Made by a program: the position numbers and the translations under genes. A stretch of 64,000 nt of DNA, taken from Novosphingobium resinovorum. GTDB lineage: Bacteria; Pseudomonadota; Alphaproteobacteria; Sphingomonadales; Sphingomonadaceae. This document shows, in pieces, positions 35,301 through 45,063 of this stretch. The notes beneath the pieces are model-generated. The model searched no databases. It saw nothing but the letters and a program-made list of their open reading frames with translations, and had not been told where the DNA came from. Location of the stretch: the NCBI RefSeq assembly GCF_027922145.1, contig NZ_BSFC01000044.1, positions 1 through 64,000 of the forward strand, given 5' to 3'. The first letter of the stretch is position 1. The number at the start of each line of letters is the position of its first letter.

Positions 35301-35383
35301 GTCGATTCTCCTGGCCGTTTCGGGGCCGAAACAGCCGTTGTGAGGGGTTCTTACTCCCCAACTAGGGAACTAGAGGTTACCGT

Positions 35384-35395
35384 TGCAACGCGGCA
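35384..35395 (-). promoter_or_regulatory. Candidate PhaR box upstream of phaZ
   Basis: TTGCAACGCGGCAA here differs at one of 14 positions from TTGCAACGCAGCAA in the phasin promoter at 14936-14949. It lies about 84 bp before the phaZ start, in the divergent region shared with the ABC exporter gene. Confidence 0.5.
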
Positions 35396-35555
35396 ATTCC
35401 GATTTCAGGCAGGTGATCTTCGCAAGAGAGGCACGTTTCGCCGCGAATCGGACAGTATGTCCATGGCTAGAAGGAAGCCTTTTCCTCCGCTTCGCGACGC
35501 TGTAAGGCGCGGCGCCATGGATGGGACGCAAGGCAATGCCCCGGGGCAAGAGACC

Positions 35556-37355
<1,800 letters not shown>

Positions 37356-37366
37356 GGCGCCCCTTT

Positions 37367-37443
37367 CGTCATTGCGAGCGCAGCGAAGCAATCCAGGGCA
37401 GCGTTACACCGCCTTGGATTGCTTCGCTGCGCTCGCAATGACG
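37367..37443. repeat. 77-bp inverted-repeat element, copy 5
   Basis: Standard element, 12 bases behind the ABC exporter stop codon. Confidence 0.9.
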
Positions 37444-37511
37444 AAGCGAGATTGGCCTCGCCTTCGCAACCAGCGGCACGGCCTTCAATTTACCTCCATC
37501 ACTGCTCCTTT

Positions 37512-37546
37512 TTCACTGGCGTTGCGCGCGCGTGTAACTAAGTTAC
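37512..37546 (+). promoter_or_regulatory. Candidate promoter with palindromic operator for the M13 peptidase gene
   Basis: TTCACT (37512-37517) and TAACTA (37535-37540) are 17 bases apart. The -10 lies inside the palindrome GTAACT-A-AGTTAC (37534-37546), a shape typical of TetR/AcrR-family sites. The regulator is not identifiable here. Confidence 0.4.
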
Positions 37547-37611
37547 GCGCCATCGCCGGTCGTCCTGATCCGGCCGAAATATCCTGTCGCCCCCGTCCGA
37601 AAGGTCACGAC

Positions 37612-39762
37612 ATGCTTCGTTATGCCGGCAAGGCGCTCCTTGCGAGCGCCGCGCTTTCCGTTCTCGCCTTCTCCGCTCCCGTCTTCGCGCAGGACGCTGC
37701 GCCCGCAGCCAAGCCCGCGCTCGCGCCCTCGGCCGACTGGGGCAAGTTCGGCGTCCAGACCCAGTGGATCGACACTGGGGCCAAGCCGGGCGACGACTTC
37801 GACGCCTACGTCAACGGCGTGTGGAACAAGACGGCGGTGCTTCCCGCCGACCGCACCCGCTGGGGCTCGTTCATCGAACTGAGCGACCTTTCGGAAAACC
37901 GCGTCCATGGCATCCTCGACGATCTGCTTGCCGCCAACCCGGCGCCCGGCTCGGACGCCGCGCGCATCGCCGCCGCCTGGAAGGCGTTCATGGACGTCGA
38001 TGCAATCAACAAGGCGGGCCTCGCCCCGGCGCAGCCCTACCTCGCCGCGATCAAGGCGGCGAAGACCCCCACCGACATCGCCACGCTGTTCGGCAAGCCC
38101 GGCTATGCCTCGCCGATCGGCCTCTATGTCGGCGCCGACGACAAGCAGAGCGACATCTACGCGCTCAATGCCAATATCTCCGGCATGGGCCTGCCCGACC
38201 GCGACTACTACCTGAAGACCGACGCACGCTCGATCGAACTGCGCGACAAGTACAAGGCCTACCTGACGTTCGTGCTCGGCAAGGCGGGCTACGCCGATGC
38301 CCCGGCCGCCGCCGCTTCGGTGCTGGCGCTGGAAACGCAGCTCGCCAAGGCCGACTGGGACCGTGCCGCCGCCCGCAACCCGGACCTCACGTACAACAAG
38401 GTGCCGCTCGCCGAATTCGAAGCAATGGGCTCGCCCGGCGTCGTCAAGGCGTTCCTGTCGGCCGTGGGCGCGGACAAGGCCAGCTACGTGCTGATCGGCG
38501 AGATGCCGCCGACGGCCGAGGAGTTCAAGGCCGCCGGGATCGACCCGGCCAAGGCGGGCGACCAGTTCGGCCCCGGCATGCCGGCCGTCGTCAAGCTGAT
38601 CGAGACCACCCCCATCGCCACCTGGCAGGCCTACCTCGCCGCGCACTTCCTGCGCGACAACGCCTCGGTCCTGCCCAGCGACATCGATGCCGCCACCTTC
38701 GATTTCTACGGCAAGACCCTGAGCGGCCAGCCCGAGCAGCGTCCCCGCTGGAAGCGCGGTATCGCGGCGGTCGAGGGCATGGCGGGCGAACTCGTCGGCA
38801 AGCTCTACGCGGCGAAGTACTTCCCGCCCGCGCAGAAGGCGGCGATGGCCGACCTCGTCGCCAACTTGCGCAAGGCGATGGCCGCCAACCTCAAGGATCT
38901 CAAGTGGATGAGCCCGGTCACGCGGGTAAAGGCGGAGGAGAAGCTCGACGCCTTCACCCCCAAGATCGGCCAGCCGGACGTGTTCAAGACCTATGAGGGC
39001 CTGACCTTCTCGCCCACCGACCCGCTGGGCAACACCATGGCGGCGGGCAAGTGGCAGACCGCCTTCGACATGAACCGCATCGGCGGTCCGGTCGATCGCA
39101 CTGAATGGGGCATGCTGCCCGAGACGGTGAACGCCTACTACAACCCGGCGATGAACGAGATCGTATTCCCGGCGGCGATCCTGCAGCCGCCGTTCTTCAA
39201 CCTCTCGGCCGATCCGGCGGTCAATTACGGCGGCATCGGCGCGGTCATCGGCCACGAGATGAGCCACGGCTTCGACGACCAGGGCGCCAAGTACGACGGC
39301 ACCGGCAACTTGCGCGACTGGTGGACGCCGCAGGATCTCGCTGCGTTCCAGAAGCTGCAGGCGGCGCTGGCGGCGCAGTACGATGCCTTCTGCCCGTTCG
39401 ACGACGGCAAGGATGGCAAGGCCTGCGTCAACGGCAAGCTGACGATGGGCGAGAACATCGGCGATCTCGGCGGCCTCAGTCTCGCCTACCGCGCCTACAA
39501 GCTCTCGCTGAACGGCAAGGAAGCGCCGGTGATCGACGGCGTCACCGGCGACCAGCGCTTCTTCATGGGCTGGGCGCAGGTCTGGCGTTCGAAGGTGCGC
39601 GAGGCGCAGGCGCGCCAGTTCCTCGTCACCGACCCGCACTCGCCGCCGCAGTACCGGGTCAACGGCATCGTGCGCAACTTCGACGAATGGTACAAGGCGT
39701 TCGGCGTGAAGCCGGGCGACAAGCTGTACCTCGCGCCCAAGGACCGCGTGCGGATCTGGTGA
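37612..39762 (+). CDS. M13-family (neprilysin-like) zinc metallopeptidase
   Basis: 716 residues with a Sec signal peptide (KALLASAALSVLAFSAPVFA). The zinc motif is HEMSH (His548, Glu549, His552), with the third ligand in GENIGDLGG (Glu614, Asp618); NAYYNPAMNEIVFPAAIL and the C-terminal RVNGIVRNFDEWYKAFGV are typical of M13. It should cut short peptides in the periplasm. The start is supported by GAAAGG. It has its own terminator. Confidence 0.95.
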   Translation: MLRYAGKALLASAALSVLAFSAPVFAQDAAPAAKPALAPSADWGKFGVQTQWIDTGAKPGDDFDAYVNGVWNKTAVLPADRTRWGSFIELSDLSENRVHGILDDLLAANPAPGSDAARIAAAWKAFMDVDAINKAGLAPAQPYLAAIKAAKTPTDIATLFGKPGYASPIGLYVGADDKQSDIYALNANISGMGLPDRDYYLKTDARSIELRDKYKAYLTFVLGKAGYADAPAAAASVLALETQLAKADWDRAAARNPDLTYNKVPLAEFEAMGSPGVVKAFLSAVGADKASYVLIGEMPPTAEEFKAAGIDPAKAGDQFGPGMPAVVKLIETTPIATWQAYLAAHFLRDNASVLPSDIDAATFDFYGKTLSGQPEQRPRWKRGIAAVEGMAGELVGKLYAAKYFPPAQKAAMADLVANLRKAMAANLKDLKWMSPVTRVKAEEKLDAFTPKIGQPDVFKTYEGLTFSPTDPLGNTMAAGKWQTAFDMNRIGGPVDRTEWGMLPETVNAYYNPAMNEIVFPAAILQPPFFNLSADPAVNYGGIGAVIGHEMSHGFDDQGAKYDGTGNLRDWWTPQDLAAFQKLQAALAAQYDAFCPFDDGKDGKACVNGKLTMGENIGDLGGLSLAYRAYKLSLNGKEAPVIDGVTGDQRFFMGWAQVWRSKVREAQARQFLVTDPHSPPQYRVNGIVRNFDEWYKAFGVKPGDKLYLAPKDRVRIW

Positions 39763-39772
39763 GCTAAGCAAG

Positions 39773-39815
39773 GCCCCAATTCTGCCGCCTGAAAGGGCAG
39801 CAGAATTGGGGCTTT
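39773..39815 (+). terminator. Intrinsic terminator of the M13 peptidase gene
   Basis: A 13-bp perfect stem (GCCCCAATTCTGC with GCAGAATTGGGGC) followed by TTTC, 10 bases after the stop codon. Confidence 0.75.
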
Positions 39816-39826
39816 CACCCACCCTT

Positions 39827-39904
39827 CGTCATTGCGAGCGAAGCGAAGCAATCCAGGGCAGCACCACGCCGCCCCTGGATTGCTTCGCTTCGCTCGCAAT
39901 GACG
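39827..39904. repeat. 77-bp inverted-repeat element, copy 6
   Basis: One base longer than the standard unit, between the M13 peptidase terminator and uppP. Confidence 0.9.
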
Positions 39905-39987
39905 AACAGGGTCTTCCACCTCACATTTCTGCAATGCAGCACGTCCCCGGTTGACTTGCCCGCCCGGTGCGGCATGACCTCCAGCTT

Positions 39988-40800
39988 ATGGACCTGACCC
40001 TAACCGCGATCCTCCTCGGCATTGTCGAGGGCCTCACCGAGTTCCTGCCCGTCTCCTCGACTGGCCATCTCATCCTTGCCACCCGCCTGTTCGGCTATGA
40101 TTCGAGCCAGTGGGCGACCTTCAACATCGTCATCCAGCTGGGCGCGATCCTGGCCGTGATCGTGCAGTTCTGGCGCACGTTCTGGGCCGTGGGCATGGGG
40201 CTGCTCAAGCTCAACCCCACCTCGATCCGCTTCGTGCGCAACGTGCTGCTGGCCTTCATCCCTTCGGCGGTGCTGGGCCTGCTGTTCAACAATTATATCG
40301 AGGGCCTGTTGGGTGAGCCCGCGGTGGTCGCCTGGGCGCTCATCATCGGTGGCATCGCGATCCTCGGCATCGAGAAGGTCGCCAAGCCCGGCCCGCTTAC
40401 CGGCGTTTCGGAACTGCCCGCAGTCAAGTGTATCGGCGTCGGTTTCGCGCAGTGCCTCGCCATGGTGCCGGGCGTCAGCCGCTCGGGCGCGACGATCATG
40501 GGCGCGCTGTCGATGGGGATCGAGCGCCGGACGGCGGCCGAGTTCAGCTTCTTCCTCGCCGTGCCCACCATGGTCGGTGCCACGACTCTGGAACTTCTCA
40601 AGCACCACAAGGAACTGATGGCGGGCGCGGGGCCAGTGGGCTGGAACGAGATCGCGGTCGGCTTCGTCGTCTCGTTCATCGTCGCGCTGGTGGTGATCAA
40701 GGCGTTCATGGCCTTCGTCAGCAAATCCGGCTTCGCACCCTTCGCGTGGTATCGTATCGTCGCTGGCGCACTGGCGCTGTTCCTGCTGTCGAGGATCTGA
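39988..40800 (+). CDS. uppP: Undecaprenyl-diphosphate phosphatase UppP (BacA)
   Basis: 270 residues, multi-pass membrane protein. The two active-site blocks are EGLTEFLPVSSTGHLIL near the N-terminus and VPGVSRSGATIMGAL in the middle. It recycles undecaprenyl diphosphate to the monophosphate carrier for peptidoglycan and polysaccharide synthesis. An ATG 7 codons upstream is possible. ppk2 follows after 4 bases. Confidence 0.95.
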   Translation: MDLTLTAILLGIVEGLTEFLPVSSTGHLILATRLFGYDSSQWATFNIVIQLGAILAVIVQFWRTFWAVGMGLLKLNPTSIRFVRNVLLAFIPSAVLGLLFNNYIEGLLGEPAVVAWALIIGGIAILGIEKVAKPGPLTGVSELPAVKCIGVGFAQCLAMVPGVSRSGATIMGALSMGIERRTAAEFSFFLAVPTMVGATTLELLKHHKELMAGAGPVGWNEIAVGFVVSFIVALVVIKAFMAFVSKSGFAPFAWYRIVAGALALFLLSRI

Positions 40801-40804
40801 AGAC

Positions 40805-41593
40805 ATGAGCAAAGAGGAGAAACTCGGCCGCAAGGATTACGAGAAGCTCCTCGAGCCGATGGAGGAGGAACTCGTCGGCATGGCGCGCTGGGCGCAGAAG
40901 AAGGGCGCGCGCATCGTCATCCTGTTCGAAGGGCGCGATACGGCGGGCAAGGGCGGCGCGATCAAGGCCGTCTCCGGCCAACTCAACCCCCGCCAGTGTC
41001 GCACCGTGGCGCTGGCCGCGCCGAGCGAGCGCGAGCAGGGCCAGTGGTACTTCCAGCGCTACGTCGACCATCTGCCGGCGAAGGGCGAGATCGTCCTGTT
41101 CGACCGCTCGTGGTACAACCGCGCCGGGGTCGAGAAGGTGATGGGCTATGCCACCGGGGACGAGGTCGATGCGTTCCTGCGCCACGCGCCCACCTTCGAG
41201 AAGATGCTGATCGACGACGGTATCCTGCTGTTCAAATACTGGCTCTCCTGCGATCAGGACAAGCAGGAGGAGCGCCTCCACGAACGGCTGGACGACCCGC
41301 TCAAGCGCTGGAAGCTGTCGCCGGTCGATATCGCCGCGCGCGACAAGTACGGCGAATATACCAAGGCGCGCGAGGCGATGCTCAAGGCCACGCATACCGA
41401 TCATGCGCCGTGGACGCTGGTGGACTTCAACGACCAGCGGCTCGGCCGTCTGACCCTGATTCGCGATCTGCTGGCGCGGCTGCCCGATACGAAAGTGGAA
41501 GCGCCCGAACTCGACCTGCCGCCACTCGATGCCGAACCGAAGCGCGAGAAATTCGGCGTCCTGGAGCCGATAAAGCCGTTTCCGCTCTCCTGA
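40805..41593 (+). CDS. ppk2: Polyphosphate kinase 2
   Basis: 262 residues, single PPK2 domain. Walker A is FEGRDTAGKGGAIKAV, Walker B-like FDRSWYNRAGVEKVMG forms the lid, and YFQRYVDHLP and LLFKYWLSCDQDKQEERL are family blocks. It transfers phosphate between polyphosphate and nucleotides, most often to make GTP or ATP. The 4-base gap to uppP suggests cotranscription. Confidence 0.93.
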   Translation: MSKEEKLGRKDYEKLLEPMEEELVGMARWAQKKGARIVILFEGRDTAGKGGAIKAVSGQLNPRQCRTVALAAPSEREQGQWYFQRYVDHLPAKGEIVLFDRSWYNRAGVEKVMGYATGDEVDAFLRHAPTFEKMLIDDGILLFKYWLSCDQDKQEERLHERLDDPLKRWKLSPVDIAARDKYGEYTKAREAMLKATHTDHAPWTLVDFNDQRLGRLTLIRDLLARLPDTKVEAPELDLPPLDAEPKREKFGVLEPIKPFPLS

Positions 41594-41619
41594 GCATCAC
41601 GCGAATCGGTGCCGCGCCC

Positions 41620-41652
41620 TTGACTTTGCGAGGCCAATCCAGCAAGGGGCGC
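41620..41652 (+). promoter_or_regulatory. Candidate rpmG promoter (TTGAC-N19-AAGGGGCGC)
   Basis: TTGACT at 41620-41625 is followed 19 bases after TTGAC by AAGGGGCGC. The same words at the same spacing occur before rpsT (45974). A GC-rich discriminator of this kind is expected at stringently controlled ribosomal promoters. Confidence 0.45.
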
Positions 41653-41697
41653 AACCTTGAAGGGCGGCGCCTCGGTGTCGCCCCTTTATAGTTTTTC
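41644..41697 (+). terminator. Hairpin in the ppk2-rpmG gap: terminator or leader attenuator
   Basis: AAGGGGCG (41644-41651) pairs with CGCCCCTT (41679-41686), followed by TATAGTTTTT. It can terminate ppk2 transcripts. Because its 5' arm is the AAGGGGCGC of the presumed rpmG promoter, it may also fold at the very 5' end of rpmG RNA. Confidence 0.45.
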
Positions 41698-41749
41698 GTA
41701 ACGCCGGCCTGCCAGGGCGGCTGCAACTTAGAAAGTACAGGATACCGCC

Positions 41750-41917
41750 ATGGCGAAGCCCGCAACCGTCAAGATCCGTCTTGTCTCGACCGCCGACACC
41801 GGCTTTTTCTACGTGACCAAGAAGAATCCGCGGAACACGACCGAGAAGTTCAGCTTCAAGAAGTACGATCCCGTCGTGCGCAAGCACGTCGAGTTCAAGG
41901 AAGCCAAGATCAAGTAA
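41750..41917 (+). CDS. rpmG: Ribosomal protein bL33
   Basis: 55 residues, the normal bL33 length. AKPATVKIRLVSTADTGF and the ending KHVEFKEAKIK match alphaproteobacterial L33; the Cys pairs of zinc-binding L33 forms are absent. It is a large-subunit protein near the E site. It has its own promoter region 100 bp upstream. Confidence 0.95.
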   Translation: MAKPATVKIRLVSTADTGFFYVTKKNPRNTTEKFSFKKYDPVVRKHVEFKEAKIK

Positions 41918-41959
41918 GGTTCACGGTCGGTTCAAGGCTGTGGACCCAACGGGAAAGCC

Positions 41960-42616
41960 ATGAACCACGTGACAAAAACCTTTCGATCCTGTGTGAGCGC
42001 GGCCGCTTTGGCCGCGCTTTCCGTGTCCGCCGCTCTCGTCCCCGCGCAGGCTGTCGCAGCCGCGCCCGATGACGCGAAACAAGTCGAGCAGGCCGTCGCG
42101 GCCTTGCGCGGCATCGGCACGTTGAAGGCGGACTTCGTCCAGACCGACCGCTCGGGGCAGACCGTCAGCGGCGTGCTGACGATGAAGAGCCCCGGCAAGA
42201 TCCGCTTCCAGTATCAGCCGAGCGCCAAGATGCTGATCGTCGGCGACGGCAGGGCGCTGAACTTCATCGACTATGAAGTGCGCCAGGTGCAGCGCTGGCC
42301 GATCAAGAACAGCCCGCTCGGCGCGCTGCTCGATCCCAGCCGCGACGTCGCGAAGTTCGGCAAGCTGATCCAGACCGGCAATCCGGGCGTCGTCAGCATC
42401 GAGGTGCGCGATCGCTCGCACCCCGAGTACGGGGTGATCACCCTGATCTTCACGCGCAAGGCGTCGGCCCCGGGCGGGCTGGAACTGACCTACTGGGTCT
42501 CGCTCGATTCGCAGAACAAGCGCACCACCATCAGCCTGTCCAACCAGCGCTATGGCGTCCCGGTGACCGACAACGACTTCCGCTGGAACGACCCGCGCCC
42601 GCGCAATCGTCGTTAA
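41960..42616 (+). CDS. lolA: LolA-type outer-membrane lipoprotein carrier
   Basis: 218 residues with a signal peptide (AAALAALSVSAALVPAQAVA). The LolA beta-sheet fold is suggested by IGTLKADFVQTDRSGQTVSGVLTMKSPGKIRFQY and NFIDYEVRQVQRWPI. It carries lipoproteins across the periplasm from LolCDE to the outer membrane. Alphaproteobacteria usually lack LolB, so LolA may also do the insertion step. Confidence 0.88.
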   Translation: MNHVTKTFRSCVSAAALAALSVSAALVPAQAVAAAPDDAKQVEQAVAALRGIGTLKADFVQTDRSGQTVSGVLTMKSPGKIRFQYQPSAKMLIVGDGRALNFIDYEVRQVQRWPIKNSPLGALLDPSRDVAKFGKLIQTGNPGVVSIEVRDRSHPEYGVITLIFTRKASAPGGLELTYWVSLDSQNKRTTISLSNQRYGVPVTDNDFRWNDPRPRNRR

Positions 42617-42711
42617 GTGACCAACCCCTGATCGTCGATGACGGAAGGCGTTTTATCGCCGAATGTGCGGCTCTAGCGACAAACGGCGACAGTTTTCTTA
42701 ACTTCGTTCAC

Positions 42712-42741
42712 TTGGCAGTCAGGAGCCACGCCCCATATAGG
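42712..42741 (+). promoter_or_regulatory. Promoter candidate for an intergenic RNA
   Basis: TTGGCA (42712-42717) and TATAGG (42736-42741) with an 18-base spacer. Transcription would begin near 42747, exactly where the hairpin of the candidate RNA begins. Confidence 0.45.
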
Positions 42742-42746
42742 TCTTG

Positions 42747-42877
42747 TCAGAACGGTTGTGAGGCGGGTTTCCCCCCTGTTGCCCGCGCCTCCTGAGTGAC
42801 CGCTCTGATACTAGCGTGACGAACGCTTACAGGAACCCTCGAGCCTCTGCCCCCGGCTCGAGGGTTTTCTGTTTTCT
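42747..42877 (+). ncRNA. Candidate small RNA with a long hairpin and terminator
   Basis: After the promoter, TCAGAACGGTTG pairs imperfectly with GTGACCGCTCTGA, enclosing GAGGCGGG against CCCGC-GCCTC with a C-rich loop (TTTCCCCCCTGTTG). The RNA ends in a terminator at 42836. No open frame with a ribosome site lies inside. C-rich loops of this kind are common in sRNAs that block Shine-Dalgarno sequences. It does not match tmRNA, RNase P or SRP RNA motifs I know. Confidence 0.5.
42836..42877 (+). terminator. Strong intrinsic terminator of the candidate sRNA
   Basis: CCCTCGAGCC and GGCTCGAGGG form a perfect 10-bp stem followed by TTTTCTGTTTTCTT. Confidence 0.88.
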
Positions 42878-42951
42878 TGGGTCAGGATTGGCCCATGCCG
42901 GGCTGCGAACGGCACCGTTCTCGCTCCGGCCTGAGCCAATCCTGACCCAAG
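42876..42951. repeat. 17-bp perfect inverted repeat
   Basis: CTTGGGTCAGGATTGGC (42876-42892) and GCCAATCCTGACCCAAG (42935-42951) flank 42 bases that can also fold. It follows directly on the sRNA terminator. Confidence 0.8.
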
Positions 42952-42963
42952 AAAAGCACACGC

Positions 42964-43010
42964 ATCCTCCCCGGAACGGGGAGGGGGCCATCCGCAGGAT
43001 GGTGGAGGGG
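42964..43010. repeat. CTCCCC-family repeat, short copy
   Basis: TCCTCCCCGGAACGGGGAGG followed by GGCCATCCGCAGGATGGTGGAGGGG, upstream of xthA. Confidence 0.7.
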
Positions 43011-43074
43011 CACCCTCGGTTTACGCGAGGTCGGGGACTGGCAATTCCCGCAGGCGATGCCTAAAGCCACGCGC

Positions 43075-43863
43075 ATGAAGATCGCCACCTGGAACATCAA
43101 CTCCGTCCGCCTGCGCATCGACCAGGTCGAACGTTTCCTCACCGAGCAGGCCCCCGACGTGCTGTGCCTGCAGGAGATCAAGGTGGCGGAGCCCCTGTTC
43201 CCCCACGAGATGTTCGAGCGCCTCGGCTACACCCACCGCGCCATCCACGGCCAGAAGGGCTATCATGGCGTCGCGACTGTCTCGAAAGTGCCGTTCCGCG
43301 ACTTCTCGAAGCACGACTGGCAGGACAACGGCGAGGCCCGGCACATCGGCGTCGAACTGCTCGGCCCCGGGCAGGGCATGGTGCTGGAGAACGTCTACAT
43401 CCCGGCAGGAGGCGACGTCGCCGACCGCGAGGTGAACCCCAAGTTCGGCCAGAAGCTCGACTTCCTCGAACGCATGACCCGCTGGGCCGACAAGATCGAC
43501 CGCCCGACCCTGATCGTCGGCGACTTCAACATCGCCCCGCTCGAATCGGACGTCTACGATCACAAGGCGCTGCTCAAGGTCGTCAGCCATACCCCGCTTG
43601 AAGTGGAAACCCTCAAGCGCCTGCAGGACGCGGCGGGCTTCGACGATCTCGGCCGCCGCTTCATCCCGGCGCCGGAACGCAACTATTCCTGGTGGTCCTA
43701 CCGCAGCTACTGGCGCCAGAAGGACCAGGGCCGCCGCCTCGATCACATGTGGGCCTCGCCGGACCTCGCCCCGCAGGCGCGCGGGCACCACTTCGTCGAG
43801 GAAACGCGCCGCTGGGACCAGCCGAGCGACCACATCCCGCTCGTCACCGAGTTCGAACTCTGA
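43075..43863 (+). CDS. xthA: Exodeoxyribonuclease III
   Basis: 262 residues from MKIATWNINSVRLR; an ATG 6 codons upstream is possible. The EEP-fold AP endonuclease motifs are LCLQEIKV (metal Glu), LIVGDFNIAP (catalytic Asp and Asn), RLDHMWAS and PSDHIPLVTEF (Asp-His). It nicks abasic sites and degrades 3' ends in base-excision repair. The stop codon overlaps or abuts the ribA frame. Confidence 0.95.
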   Translation: MKIATWNINSVRLRIDQVERFLTEQAPDVLCLQEIKVAEPLFPHEMFERLGYTHRAIHGQKGYHGVATVSKVPFRDFSKHDWQDNGEARHIGVELLGPGQGMVLENVYIPAGGDVADREVNPKFGQKLDFLERMTRWADKIDRPTLIVGDFNIAPLESDVYDHKALLKVVSHTPLEVETLKRLQDAAGFDDLGRRFIPAPERNYSWWSYRSYWRQKDQGRRLDHMWASPDLAPQARGHHFVEETRRWDQPSDHIPLVTEFEL

Positions 43864-43889
43864 GCGAGGAGGCCGCCTCGACGCGCCGC

Positions 43890-44921
43890 GTGGCGCTGGC
43901 GCTCGACGCGCTGCGCCATGGCTGGCCGGTGCGGGTGGCCGGCGTGGTGCTGCTTCCCGCCGAGACGGCCTTCGCGCCCGGCGTCACCGCCCCGCGCATG
44001 CTGATTTCGGCCGCCCGCGCGGCGACGCTGAAGCTCGCCAACCAGCGCGAGGCCGCCGTGCCCGAAGCGCCGGTGCTGATTCGCGCCGCCGAGCCCTTCG
44101 ACCTCGACACCGCGCGCGCGGTGGCCGATCCCGCGCTCGACCTCGCCTATCCGATGAAAGGTCCCTTCGCGGCCGAGCATATCGAGGATGGCGATGCGGC
44201 GCGCACCGCGATGGAACTGGCGCGGCTTGCCGGTATCCTGCCCGCCTTCCTCGTCGCGCCGAATCAGGATGGCGAGGCGCAGGACGTTTCCAGTGCCGAC
44301 CTCGCCGCGTGGAAAGACACCGCGCACCTCGCGATAGCCTCGCGCGCGAAGCTGCCCGTCGAGGCGGCGGAGAATGCCGAGATCGTCGCGTTCCGCGCGC
44401 TCGACGACTTGCGTGAGCACGTCGCGCTCGTCATCGGTACGCAGGACGGCGACCGGCCGCCGCTGGTGCGCCTCCATTCCGAATGCCTGACCGGCGACAT
44501 TCTCGGCAGCCTCAAGTGCGACTGCGGGCCGCAGCTGAACGCAGCGCTGCGGGCAATGTCGGCGGAGGCCGGAGAGGGGGGCTGGGGCGTGCTGCTGTAC
44601 TTGCGGCAGGAGGGGCGCGGCATCGGCCTCGTCAACAAGCTGCGTGCCTATGCGCTGCAGGATGCGGGCTACGACACGGTGGACGCCAACAACCGCCTCG
44701 GCCTGCCGACCGAGGCGCGCGATTTCCCGGTGGCGGCGCGGATGCTGGACCTGCTGGGGGTACGGGCGATCCGGCTGATGACCAACAACCCGGCCAAGGT
44801 CGCGGCGCTGAAAGGCGTCGGCGTCGAGGTAGTGGAGCGGGTGCCGCACCAGTTGCCGCCCAACCCGCACAACGCGCGCTATCTCGAAACCAAGCGCGAC
44901 CGGACCGGGCATATTCTCTGA
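43890..44921 (+). CDS. ribA: GTP cyclohydrolase II with N-terminal extension
   Basis: 343 residues from GTG 43890. Residues about 180-335 are the RibA domain: zinc ligands in HSECLTGDILGSLKCDCGPQL, the catalytic RQEGRGIGLVNKLRAY, and TNNPAKVAAL. The first 150 residues look like the degenerate extension found in many alphaproteobacterial RibA proteins, without DHBP synthase active-site motifs. It makes the riboflavin precursor from GTP. The start is unsure: coding sequence continues to CTG 43860, which overlaps the xthA stop as CTGA. Confidence 0.88.
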   Translation: MALALDALRHGWPVRVAGVVLLPAETAFAPGVTAPRMLISAARAATLKLANQREAAVPEAPVLIRAAEPFDLDTARAVADPALDLAYPMKGPFAAEHIEDGDAARTAMELARLAGILPAFLVAPNQDGEAQDVSSADLAAWKDTAHLAIASRAKLPVEAAENAEIVAFRALDDLREHVALVIGTQDGDRPPLVRLHSECLTGDILGSLKCDCGPQLNAALRAMSAEAGEGGWGVLLYLRQEGRGIGLVNKLRAYALQDAGYDTVDANNRLGLPTEARDFPVAARMLDLLGVRAIRLMTNNPAKVAALKGVGVEVVERVPHQLPPNPHNARYLETKRDRTGHIL

Positions 44922-44938
44922 GCGCCTGCTCCGACGTT

Positions 44939-45015
44939 CGTCATTGCGAGCGCAGCGAAGCAATCCAGGGTGGCATTATACTGCCCTGGATTGCTTCGCT
45001 GCGCTCGCAATGACG
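44939..45015. repeat. 77-bp inverted-repeat element, copy 7
   Basis: Standard element 18 bases behind the ribA stop codon and 49 bases before mutM. Confidence 0.9.
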
Positions 45016-45063
45016 AGGGGGGTGGGATTGGCGAGTTGAACGCCACACCCTATCTACCCTCCG

